Part shown: positions 1 to 5,852 of the stretch, in pieces
Position numbering within the stretch: the first letter of the stretch is position 1
How the letters are laid out: the number at the start of each line of letters is the position of its first letter
NCBI GenBank assembly: GCA_027030605.1
Contig: JALVEV010000159.1
Span: 1 to 10,171, forward strand
DNA from: Campylobacteraceae bacterium
GTDB lineage: Bacteria; Campylobacterota; Campylobacteria; Campylobacterales; Sulfurovaceae
Direction: 5' to 3'
DNA length: 10,171 nt
Notes under the pieces: generated by a model
Databases searched by the model: none
The model's input: only the letters and a program-made list of their open reading frames with translations
Told to the model about the DNA's origin: nothing
Position numbers and translations under genes: made by a program

Positions 1-1092
1 CTCTCTAAGAGGCTCTACAAGCTCAAAGGTCATCCACTCTGGAAGCCCACCTACATTGTGGTGTGACTTAATGGTTTTCGACGGTCCTTTAACAGAGACC
101 GACTCAATAACATCGGTATAGAGTGTCCCTTGGGCTAAAAAGCTAACATCGGTATGTTTTTTTGCCTCTCTATCAAAGACCTCTATAAACTTCTCACCTA
201 TCGCTTTACGCTTCTGTTCTGGGTCACTTACCCCTTTAAGCACCTCCATAAACTCATCTTTTGCATCAACTGTAATCAGTGGTATATCTAAAAGCTTAAA
301 CATATTTTGAACATCTTCGGCTTCATTTTTTCTAAGCAATCCTTGGTCAACAAAGACACAGATGAGTTGCTCTTTTGGTAGTGCTTCATTCAGCATTGCC
401 GCTACAACAGAAGAGTCAACCCCACCCGAAACACCACAAAGTACCTTTTTGTCACCTACTTGTGCTTTTATCTGAGCTATCTTCTCTTTTGCAAACCCCC
501 CCATATTCCAAGTACTGTCACAACCACAGATATGTTTTGCAAAGTTTTTAAGTAGTTTTGTTCCCTCTACCGAGTGGTGAACCTCTGGGTGAAATTGAAA
601 TGCGTATATCTTCATCTCTTCATTGGCAATCGCAGCATAAGGTGAGTTTTCAGAAGTACCAATAACCTCAAAGCCATCAGGAATCTTCTCTGCTCTATCT
701 CCATGACTCATCCATACTGTCTCATTATTAGTCATACCATCAAATATCTTAGAGTCTGTAATGCTCAATTTTGCCTTTCCATACTCATGATGGTCAGCAG
801 CGACTACCTCTCCACCATAACGTTGAGTAATAAGTTGCATTCCGTAACAAATCCCCATAATAGGAACTCCAAGAGACCAAAGCTCTTCACTTGGTTTATA
901 CGCATCTTCTGCATAAACAGAAGCTGGACCACCTGAGAGGATAATCCCTTGTGGTTCACGAGCTTTAATATTAGCTATGTTCTCTCTGTAAGGAACAACC
1001 TCACAGTAGACTCCTGATTCTCTTAGTTTCCGTGCGATAAGTTGTGTGTATTGTGAACCGAAGTCGAGAACGAGTATGGGTACTTGTTTCAT
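1..1092 (-). CDS. guaA: GMP synthase (glutamine-hydrolysing), 5' part; gene runs off the left edge
   Basis: GuaA converts XMP to GMP with ATP and glutamine, the last step of guanine nucleotide synthesis in the cytosol. The first 364 codons are present; the family is about 510-525 residues, so the rest of the synthetase part and the C-terminal dimerisation domain lie outside. The class I glutamine amidotransferase domain (about residues 1-195) opens with PILVLDFGSQYTQLIARK and keeps the triad Cys82 (GICYGMQ), His168 and Glu170 (FHPEVHHS). The ATP-pyrophosphatase domain follows, with its PP-loop SGGVDSS at residues 222-228 and the conserved KSHHNVGGLPEWM stretch near the visible end. The ATG at 1092 is preceded by AAGGA (minus strand, 1102-1106) at 8-nt spacing. 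No frameshift is seen. The identification is secure. Confidence 0.97.
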   Translation of the reverse strand, partial: MKQVPILVLDFGSQYTQLIARKLRESGVYCEVVPYRENIANIKAREPQGIILSGGPASVYAEDAYKPSEELWSLGVPIMGICYGMQLITQRYGGEVVAADHHEYGKAKLSITDSKIFDGMTNNETVWMSHGDRAEKIPDGFEVIGTSENSPYAAIANEEMKIYAFQFHPEVHHSVEGTKLLKNFAKHICGCDSTWNMGGFAKEKIAQIKAQVGDKKVLCGVSGGVDSSVVAAMLNEALPKEQLICVFVDQGLLRKNEAEDVQNMFKLLDIPLITVDAKDEFMEVLKGVSDPEQKRKAIGEKFIEVFDREAKKHTDVSFLAQGTLYTDVIESVSVKGPSKTIKSHHNVGGLPEWMTFELVEPLRE

Positions 1093-1128
1093 TAATTATG
1101 TTCCTTAATGTGTAGATATTTTTGTGGA

Positions 1129-1134
1129 ATTATA
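1129..1134 (-). promoter_or_regulatory. candidate -10 box for guaA
   Basis: A perfect TATAAT on the minus strand lies 36 bp upstream of the guaA start codon. It would give a leader of about 30 nt that includes the AAGGA ribosome site. There is no TTGACA-like -35 at the expected distance, which is normal for sigma-70 promoters in Campylobacterota. The match is seen; the function is inferred, and TATAAT also arises by chance in AT-rich gaps. Confidence 0.45.
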
Positions 1135-1192
1135 CTCTGTTTTTTATGAGAGGGGTATTAGATAGAAGATTGAATTCATTGGCATTATGAAC

Positions 1193-1332
1193 ATGGGCAG
1201 ACACGGAGGTCGCCCCTACATATTATTGAGGTTAAAAAAATATTTTTAACCGATATATGTTTAAAAATTATTCCAAAACAAAATCTAAAAAACATATAAA
1301 TACCCGTAGGGGCGACCTCTGTGTCTGCCCAT
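1193..1332. repeat. MITE-like element: 27-bp GC-rich inverted repeats around an AT-rich core
   Basis: The arms at 1193-1219 and 1306-1332 are inverted copies matching at 26 of 27 positions. They begin ATGGGCAGACAC and end GGTCGCCCCTAC, far more GC-rich than the surroundings. The 86-bp core contains two further inverted repeats: GGTTAAAAA/TTTTTAACC (1230-1238 with 1243-1251) and TATATGTTT/AAACATATA (1254-1262 with 1290-1298). The 8-mer ATTGGCAT occurs at 1178-1185 and again at 1333-1340, flush with the right arm but 7 bp outside the left arm, so it is a possible but imperfect target duplication. No credible protein is encoded. The element sits downstream of nhaD and upstream of the guaA promoter. 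Related GC-rich tips (GTAGGGGCGACC...) recur, as I recall, as dispersed repeats in unrelated bacteria; this needs a search. Confidence 0.75.
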
Positions 1333-1368
1333 ATTGGCATATTAAAATATCTATTGGGGCAATAACAT

Positions 1369-2688
1369 TTACCCAATATGTAAAATATTAAACTGCACAT
1401 ACCAAACAGCCACAGATACAATATAACCTGCAAGTACTGTCCAAGCTAACTTCATATGTGATGAGAAAGTATATATACCATGCATTTTACCCATAACACC
1501 AACACCAGCAGCTGAACCAAATGAGATAAGTGACCCACCAATACCTGCTGTCATAGTTACCAACATCCATTGCTCTTGAATTGCCATAGTATCTGTTCCC
1601 ATGTTAGGGTTTGCTTTTAAAACAGCTGACATAACAGGTACATTATCGACAACAGCAGATAAGAAACCTACTCCTATATTCATAGCAGTTGCTCCAAAGC
1701 TATCGTAAAGAGCTGTAAAGTACTCTAGGAAACCTAAGAAGTGGAGTCCACCAACAGCGGCCAAGATACCAAAGAAGAATAGAAGTGTGTCATTTTCTAC
1801 TTTTGCTATCCATGAAAAGACATTAACATGAGTAGGTGAAGGACTCTGATTTAACTGATATACATAGATTTTTAATATTGCTAAACCAAAAAGCATTCCC
1901 CACATTGCAGGTAAGTGTAGTACTTGATGTGAAACAATTGCAAAGAAGATGGTAAGAGCAAAAAGTCCAATAATTACTTTACCTCCCTCTAAAATATCTG
2001 CTGGTTCTTCATCACTATTAAATGGTGGTGTCCCCTTTGGAATAAATCTACTCAACAAGAAAGCTGTAACACCCCAACCTAAAAAGGAAGCAGGGAACAA
2101 AAATAGAAACTCTGTAAACTCTGCACGTCCATCTACCCATACCATAAGTGTTGTAATATCACCAAATGGAGACCAAGCCCCCCCAGCATTGGCAGCAACA
2201 ACAATGTTAATAGCTGATGGAACTAAGAACTCTTTGTTATCTTTGTCAATAGTTAAGAGTACAGTAGAGAGAATAAGAGCTGTAGTTAAGTTGTCAGCAA
2301 TTGGTGAGATAAAAAATGCCAAAAGACCAGTAACCCAAAAAAGTTTACTATAACTATATCCTCTTGAGACTAATCTATAACGAAGAGCAGAAAAGACTCC
2401 ACGGTCAATCATCGCCTCAATGTAAGTCATAGCCACAAATAAGAAGAAGAATATACCCGCAATTTCAACAATTAAATGGTCAACTTCATGCTCTAAAATC
2501 TTTCCATCTAATCCATTTATAGTAAAGTAGAGACCAATAAGCATAAAGATACCTGTACCTGCTAAGAGTGCAGGTTTTGCTTTGTTAATTCGGTATCTGT
2601 CTTCTGTTGCAATAAAGTAGTACCCAATAACAAAAATTGCTAAAGAGAGCCATCCGACCCAAGTGGTCGCTAAGTTTAAATCGTGCAT
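1369..2688 (-). CDS. nhaD: NhaD-type Na+/H+ antiporter
   Basis: This inner-membrane protein of 439 residues belongs to the ArsB/NhaD (ion transporter) superfamily and exchanges Na+ (or Li+) for H+, for sodium and pH homeostasis. It has about 11-13 hydrophobic segments, including residues 9-27, 39-58, 72-92, 118-146, 192-214, 237-253, 259-277, 300-320, 335-356 and 413-434. The diagnostic NhaD blocks are intact: SPIADNLTTALI (128-139), NAGGAWSPFGDITT (167-180, with Asp177, Thr179 and Thr180), VVDNVPVMSAV (346-356) and GGSLISFGSAAG (384-395). Polar residues in these blocks form the ion path in studied NhaD proteins. The ATG at 2688 has GGAG (2694-2697) 5 nt upstream. A small hairpin TATTG-GGG-CAATA (1352-1364) follows the stop but lacks a U tract. 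Sodium coupling fits a marine or saline habitat, which is an inference. Confidence 0.94.
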   Translation of the reverse strand: MHDLNLATTWVGWLSLAIFVIGYYFIATEDRYRINKAKPALLAGTGIFMLIGLYFTINGLDGKILEHEVDHLIVEIAGIFFFLFVAMTYIEAMIDRGVFSALRYRLVSRGYSYSKLFWVTGLLAFFISPIADNLTTALILSTVLLTIDKDNKEFLVPSAINIVVAANAGGAWSPFGDITTLMVWVDGRAEFTEFLFLFPASFLGWGVTAFLLSRFIPKGTPPFNSDEEPADILEGGKVIIGLFALTIFFAIVSHQVLHLPAMWGMLFGLAILKIYVYQLNQSPSPTHVNVFSWIAKVENDTLLFFFGILAAVGGLHFLGFLEYFTALYDSFGATAMNIGVGFLSAVVDNVPVMSAVLKANPNMGTDTMAIQEQWMLVTMTAGIGGSLISFGSAAGVGVMGKMHGIYTFSSHMKLAWTVLAGYIVSVAVWYVQFNILHIG

Positions 2689-2751
2689 TATAACTCCATT
2701 ATTTAGACTCTAAATATAATAAAATAGAGCCTAATGATTTTTATTTGTTAC

Positions 2752-2775
2752 AATTATAGTTAAAAAACTATAATT
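2752..2775 (-). promoter_or_regulatory. perfect 10-bp dyad overlapping a candidate nhaD -10 box
   Basis: AATTATAGTT (2752-2761) and its exact inverse AACTATAATT (2766-2775) are separated by AAAA. The left arm contains TATAAT on the minus strand (2753-2758), about 65 bp upstream of the nhaD ATG, which would give a leader near 58 nt. The right arm carries TATAAT on the plus strand (2769-2774), where no gene follows. A dyad covering a -10 box could be an operator. It is less likely to be a terminator for nadB, because no U tract follows in that direction. The repeat is seen; the role is inferred. Confidence 0.35.
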
Positions 2776-2860
2776 TTAAGCACTATAAAAGAGGGGCTTT
2801 TTAAAAGTAGAGAACATAGCTATTTTGTAACATATAAATCTAAGAGATAATGATTAATTA

Positions 2861-4309
2861 TTAATTTTCAATATAATGTGTTCCTAAACTCTCTTTACGT
2901 TTTAATGCTGCTTCTACAATGGCTGATGCAGTATTGAGTCTAAGTTCTAAAAGTCGTCCAATATCTCTATTTTTCATGTCAAAAATAGCATTTTTAGCCT
3001 CAAGAAGACCTTTTTTAGTACGTATTACCCCCATATCATCCCACATAATTTTTCGTAGACGACGTTTATAGACTTTGTCTGCTTCATGATGAACAATATT
3101 TTTATACTCTTTATCAAACTTAGGAACTTTAACCTCTACTCTCTCTTTTCCAAGAAGATGGTCTACAGCTCTTTTAGCAAAGACTACACCTTCAAGGAGT
3201 GAGTTCGATGCTAAACGATTCGCTCCATGTACACCAGTAGAAGAGGCTTCACCAATAACATAAAGACCATCAATACCCTCTACACAACCATCGGTATCAC
3301 ACTTTATTCCCCCAACAGCATAGTGAAAAGCGGGAGAGATAGGTACTCTATCTTGAGGAAATCTATAGCCCAATGCTTCAAAGGTTCTTGTGATATTAGG
3401 AAAACGTTTATGAAACCACTCCTCTTCAAACATAGAGAAGTCCAAATAGACCTCTTCTCCTGTTTTTCGTTTATGGTCAAAGATGGCACGGCTAACAATG
3501 TCACGACTAGCCAACTCCCCTCGCTCATCATAGTCAAATAGAAATCGTCGTCCATCTTCTGAAACTACCCATGCACCCTCGCCTCTTAATGCTTCTGTTA
3601 ACAAAAACTTTCGAGCAAATGGTGTTTTAACAAATACCGTTGGGTGAAACTGCATCATCTCCATGTTCTCTAACTCTATCCCTTTTTCAATACAGATACC
3701 ATGAATATCTGCCGAGACAGTACGAGAGTTGGTATTGTATTCATAGAGCGAACCCACTCCACCAGAAGCAATAATAATATCATCTGCTAAAATCGTCTCA
3801 TGCTTATAGTTTACTAAAGCATTTACACCAAAACATCGACCATTTTCAATGAGTAAATCATACACTAAAGTATTTCTTTGAAGTTTATGTTGATTTTGAA
3901 CCATCATAAAGTAGTGCATGTAACGACCCGTTGCATCCCCTCCTGCATGAACAATTCTCTCTGCTGAGTGTGCTGCCTCTTTAGTATAAAGTATATTACC
4001 ATCTTCATCGGTATCAAACTGCATACCTCTGTCAATAATATCTTTCGTCGTCACAAGAGAGGTACGAGACATAATCTCAACAGCCTCTTCATTATTATGA
4101 TATGCTCCTGCCGATAGTGTATCTTCTACATGAAGAGGAATATCAGCCTCATTGAGTGCTGTAACCATTCCACCTTGTGCATAGAACGTATTACACTCCC
4201 ATGGAATATCTTTACAGACAACCAAAACCTTTTTCTCTTTAGGAATGTTCATTGCAGCGTAGAGTCCTGCTATCCCTGCCCCGATAATTAGTACGTCATA
4301 TTTTTTCAT
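2861..4309 (-). CDS. nadB: L-aspartate oxidase
   Basis: NadB is a cytosolic flavoprotein that oxidises L-aspartate to iminoaspartate, the first step of de novo NAD synthesis; quinolinate synthase NadA then uses the product. The protein has 482 residues, somewhat shorter than the 540 of E. coli, mainly through a reduced C-terminal helical region. The FAD dinucleotide fold starts at once (VLIIGAGIAGL, residues 6-16), which fixes the start. Other family blocks are NTFYAQGGM (40-48), FHPT (221-224), TEALRGEGAW (238-247), ASRD with the likely catalytic Arg269, FHYAVGGI (328-335) and HGANRLASNSLLEG (361-374). These blocks, with the short C-terminal tail, separate it from fumarate reductase and succinate dehydrogenase flavoproteins. 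No Shine-Dalgarno is visible before the ATG. nadA and nadC are not in the window. The gene is divergent from the bactofilin gene. Confidence 0.95.
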   Translation of the reverse strand: MKKYDVLIIGAGIAGLYAAMNIPKEKKVLVVCKDIPWECNTFYAQGGMVTALNEADIPLHVEDTLSAGAYHNNEEAVEIMSRTSLVTTKDIIDRGMQFDTDEDGNILYTKEAAHSAERIVHAGGDATGRYMHYFMMVQNQHKLQRNTLVYDLLIENGRCFGVNALVNYKHETILADDIIIASGGVGSLYEYNTNSRTVSADIHGICIEKGIELENMEMMQFHPTVFVKTPFARKFLLTEALRGEGAWVVSEDGRRFLFDYDERGELASRDIVSRAIFDHKRKTGEEVYLDFSMFEEEWFHKRFPNITRTFEALGYRFPQDRVPISPAFHYAVGGIKCDTDGCVEGIDGLYVIGEASSTGVHGANRLASNSLLEGVVFAKRAVDHLLGKERVEVKVPKFDKEYKNIVHHEADKVYKRRLRKIMWDDMGVIRTKKGLLEAKNAIFDMKNRDIGRLLELRLNTASAIVEAALKRKESLGTHYIEN

Positions 4310-4315
4310 AAGTTT

Positions 4316-4321
4316 ATTATA
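4316..4321 (-). promoter_or_regulatory. candidate -10 box for nadB with leaderless geometry
   Basis: A perfect TATAAT on the minus strand is followed by exactly six bases (AAACTT) and then the nadB ATG, so transcription would start at or next to the A of the start codon. The 20 bases before the ATG hold no purine-rich ribosome site. A small dyad AGAGA-N5-TCTCT (4340-4354) lies upstream near the expected -35 and could be an operator. A second TATAAT on the same strand at 4399-4404 is an alternative that would give a leader of about 80 nt, still without a ribosome site. Confidence 0.45.
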
Positions 4322-4528
4322 TTTAGTTTTTAGTTAAATAGAGAAATAATCTCTTAGGTTTTAAAAAAATAGAAATTTACAACACTTTTAAACATAATAT
4401 TATAAATTATTACCATTTTAATTTAATAATTTGATTAATATAGAAAAGTAATACCCAAAACCACCAAATATATAAGTATCATTTTGTTACTATAAATTAT
4501 TATGAAATACTAGAAATGGAGAATCAAA

Positions 4529-5194
4529 ATGGCTTTTTTTATAAAAGGGAAAGAGAAAGAAAAAAATATAGCAACAACTACCCCCGCTCAATCTACTACA
4601 AAAAGTAAAGTAGCACCCAGTTCAGCAGCAACAGAGATTTCAAAGCATATTACCATTGAAGGTAACATTACGGGAACTGATAGTGTTAAGATAGAGGGAA
4701 CACTAATTGGAAATATTGAGGTTAACAATCTAACTATTGGGAAACATGGTAGAGTACGGGGTTCAATCATTGCCCAAAAAGTAACTGTCTCTGGACGTGT
4801 TGAGGGTGAGGTTACCTGTAACGACCTAAATGTTATGCAGACAGGGTATATAACACAAAAAGTACATGCAAACATAGTTATTTTAAGTGGTGAAATTTTA
4901 GGTGAAGTTTTAGCTGAAACATCTATTAATGTTACACCAACAGGAAAAATTCAAACTACTTCGTTAACTAGTAAACGTATTACAGTTAATGGTAGTGTTG
5001 AGGGGAGATTAACTGCCTCTGAACTTCTTGAAGTTGGCTCAAATGGCTTAGTCAATGGTGAAATTTCTGTTAAAAATATTAAAACTGATGAGGGGGGTCG
5101 TGTTATTGGTTCTATGGCAATGTACACAGAACCTACTCCAATAATTGAACAGGAGAAACCTGAAGTAATAGAGGCTACAATTGAAGAGAAGTAA
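4529..5194 (+). CDS. bactofilin (polymer-forming cytoskeletal protein)
   Basis: Bactofilins (DUF583) polymerise without nucleotide into filaments at the inner membrane and help to place cell-wall enzymes; Helicobacter CcmA is the best-known relative in this phylum. The 221-residue protein has a short N-terminus (MAFFIKGKEKEK), a Ser/Thr/Ala-rich linker to about residue 35, a right-handed beta-helix core (about 38-197) and an acidic Glu-rich tail. The core is made of about four units of 31-34 residues (53-83, 84-115, 116-149, 150-182) plus a partial one. Each unit pairs a turn like VTVSGRVEGEV with a turn like LTIGKHGRVRGSI. The core seems somewhat longer than usual. The ATG at 4529 has GGAG (4518-4521) at 7-nt spacing. 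A TATAAA at 4491-4496 is a weak -10 candidate. No M23 peptidase gene is adjacent, unlike many bactofilin loci. The family is certain; the cellular role here is inferred. Confidence 0.92.
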   Translation: MAFFIKGKEKEKNIATTTPAQSTTKSKVAPSSAATEISKHITIEGNITGTDSVKIEGTLIGNIEVNNLTIGKHGRVRGSIIAQKVTVSGRVEGEVTCNDLNVMQTGYITQKVHANIVILSGEILGEVLAETSINVTPTGKIQTTSLTSKRITVNGSVEGRLTASELLEVGSNGLVNGEISVKNIKTDEGGRVIGSMAMYTEPTPIIEQEKPEVIEATIEEK

Positions 5195-5211
5195 ACTATT
5201 TACTTCTTTTC
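5183..5211. terminator. hairpin shared by the 3' ends of two convergent genes
   Basis: GAAGAGAAGTAAA (5183-5195) pairs with TTTACTTCTTTTC (5199-5211) over 13 positions with one G.U pair and a 3-nt CTA loop. The left arm holds the bactofilin stop codon and the right arm, read on the minus strand, holds the lipoprotein stop codon. It may act as a bidirectional terminator, but the U-rich part lies inside the stem rather than after it, so this is not a textbook intrinsic terminator. Confidence 0.45.
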
Positions 5212-5340
5212 AGGTATCTGTTGTTGAGGTGATTTCTCTACCCAATAGGGGTCAGCTTTATATCCACACCCTACCAATAATACACAGCAAATAGATGCTA
5301 TAATTGTCTTATGAAACAAGCTAATATCATTCTTTCTCAT
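5200..5340 (-). CDS. very small lipoprotein, possibly LptM/YifL-like
   Basis: This 46-residue frame reads as a complete lipoprotein precursor. It has a short N-terminus with Lys/Arg, a hydrophobic stretch (residues 13-24, IIASICCVLLVG), the lipobox LVGC with the modifiable Cys25, and a short polar tail beginning CGYKADPYWVEKSPQQQ. Campylobacterota and Proteobacteria carry small lipoproteins starting CG(Y/L)K.(D/P)P, and E. coli LptM (YifL), which assists assembly of the LPS translocon LptDE, is one of them; the link here is inferred from that short motif. The ATG at 5340 has GAGGAAGAG upstream on the minus strand; a TTG at 5319 would give a more typical 17-residue signal peptide. The gene converges on the bactofilin gene with a 5-bp gap. 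Its first 30 bp overlap the divergent gene at 5311. Confidence 0.72.
   Translation of the reverse strand: MRKNDISLFHKTIIASICCVLLVGCGYKADPYWVEKSPQQQIPEKK
5299..5304 (+). promoter_or_regulatory. candidate -10 box with leaderless geometry for the gene at 5311
   Basis: A perfect TATAAT is followed by six bases (TGTCTT) and then the ATG at 5311, the same spacing as for nadB. The preceding sequence has no ribosome binding site. The box lies inside the antisense lipoprotein coding region (its codons for Ile13 and Ile14), so the two signals share DNA. Confidence 0.45.
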
Positions 5341-5757
5341 ATTCAATCTCTTCCTCAATTTAAATTACTTAAGAGCCACTACTGCTACCAAAAGTTTATC
5401 TCTCTACTTAACCTACGTTTCCAAAAAGCCATCGCTTTTGTCTATGTGAAAGATGAGACTCTTTTTGTTGCTCTCTCTCATCCTGGGTTTAAGATGGAGA
5501 TGAACTACCAAAAAGAGTTACTCCTAAGCCTACTAGATATTTTAACTAAACAAGATAAAAAGTGTCAACGTCTAAAAGCAAAAAAAGTTGTTTTATTTAA
5601 CTCTAAACATATCTCAATTATAAAAGAGAAAAAAATAGAGAGTACCGTTCCATACTACCAAGAGATGGCACTTGGTGAGTTTACGGTTGAGAGTGATGAT
5701 GAAGAGATTAAAAAAGCTTTTGAGGCAGTTAGGGATTCTATAGAGAAGTTACGTTAG
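5311..5757 (+). CDS. small DUF721/DciA-like protein (tentative)
   Basis: This is a soluble protein of 148 residues with no signal peptide or membrane segment. The first half fits a helix-strand-strand-helix order: helix about 21-40 (including YQKFISLLNLRFQKA), strands 41-47 (IAFVYVK) and 50-57 (TLFVALSH), then helix 62-80 (MEMNYQKELLLSLLDILTK) and a strand near 92-97. That order, and the turn between the two strands, resembles DUF721, the KH-like fold of DciA, which helps to load the replicative helicase DnaB. The C-terminal third is highly charged and ends in a predicted helix (131-148). The resemblance is remote, so a hypothetical protein is the safe call. The ATG at 5311 is the only one before residue 62. 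It has no Shine-Dalgarno but sits 6 nt after a TATAAT. Its 5' end overlaps the antisense lipoprotein gene. Confidence 0.7.
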   Translation: MKQANIILSHIQSLPQFKLLKSHYCYQKFISLLNLRFQKAIAFVYVKDETLFVALSHPGFKMEMNYQKELLLSLLDILTKQDKKCQRLKAKKVVLFNSKHISIIKEKKIESTVPYYQEMALGEFTVESDDEEIKKAFEAVRDSIEKLR

Positions 5758-5852
5758 ATAAAGTAATAAAATAGCTTAAAAAAGGAGTAGAATTAGGCTT
5801 AGTTATCTATTAGTAGTCTCTGACTCTCTTATACTTTCAATTAAAACTCACC

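Noticed and set aside
703..936. A 77-codon plus-strand frame opposite guaA.
   Set aside because: It is antisense to the conserved amidotransferase domain, and the product is unlike any family I know.
1185..1433. An 82-codon open frame on the minus strand crossing the inverted repeat.
   Set aside because: Its start lies inside the nhaD coding region in another frame, it runs through both repeat arms, and the translation shows no recognisable domain. It is a chance frame.
1949..2353. A 134-codon plus-strand frame antisense to nhaD.
   Set aside because: nhaD motifs are intact on the other strand. The product is a low-complexity Ser/Lys/Pro-rich chain with no family resemblance, so it is a codon-bias shadow.
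2781..2803. Possible intrinsic terminator after nadB at AAAAGAGGGGCTTTTT.
   Set aside because: The pairing is only about five or six A-T-rich pairs around a purine loop. It would be too weak to call.
3227..3555. Open frames of 83-104 codons inside nadB on both strands.
   Set aside because: nadB is continuous and fully conserved through this stretch. The alternative products have no ribosome site or recognisable motif.
5758..5852. Possible small gene or terminator in the convergent gap, prompted by AAGGAG near 5781.
   Set aside because: No start codon follows at a usable distance. The only dyad (AGTC-TCT-GACT) is four base pairs, so neither a gene nor a terminator is supported.
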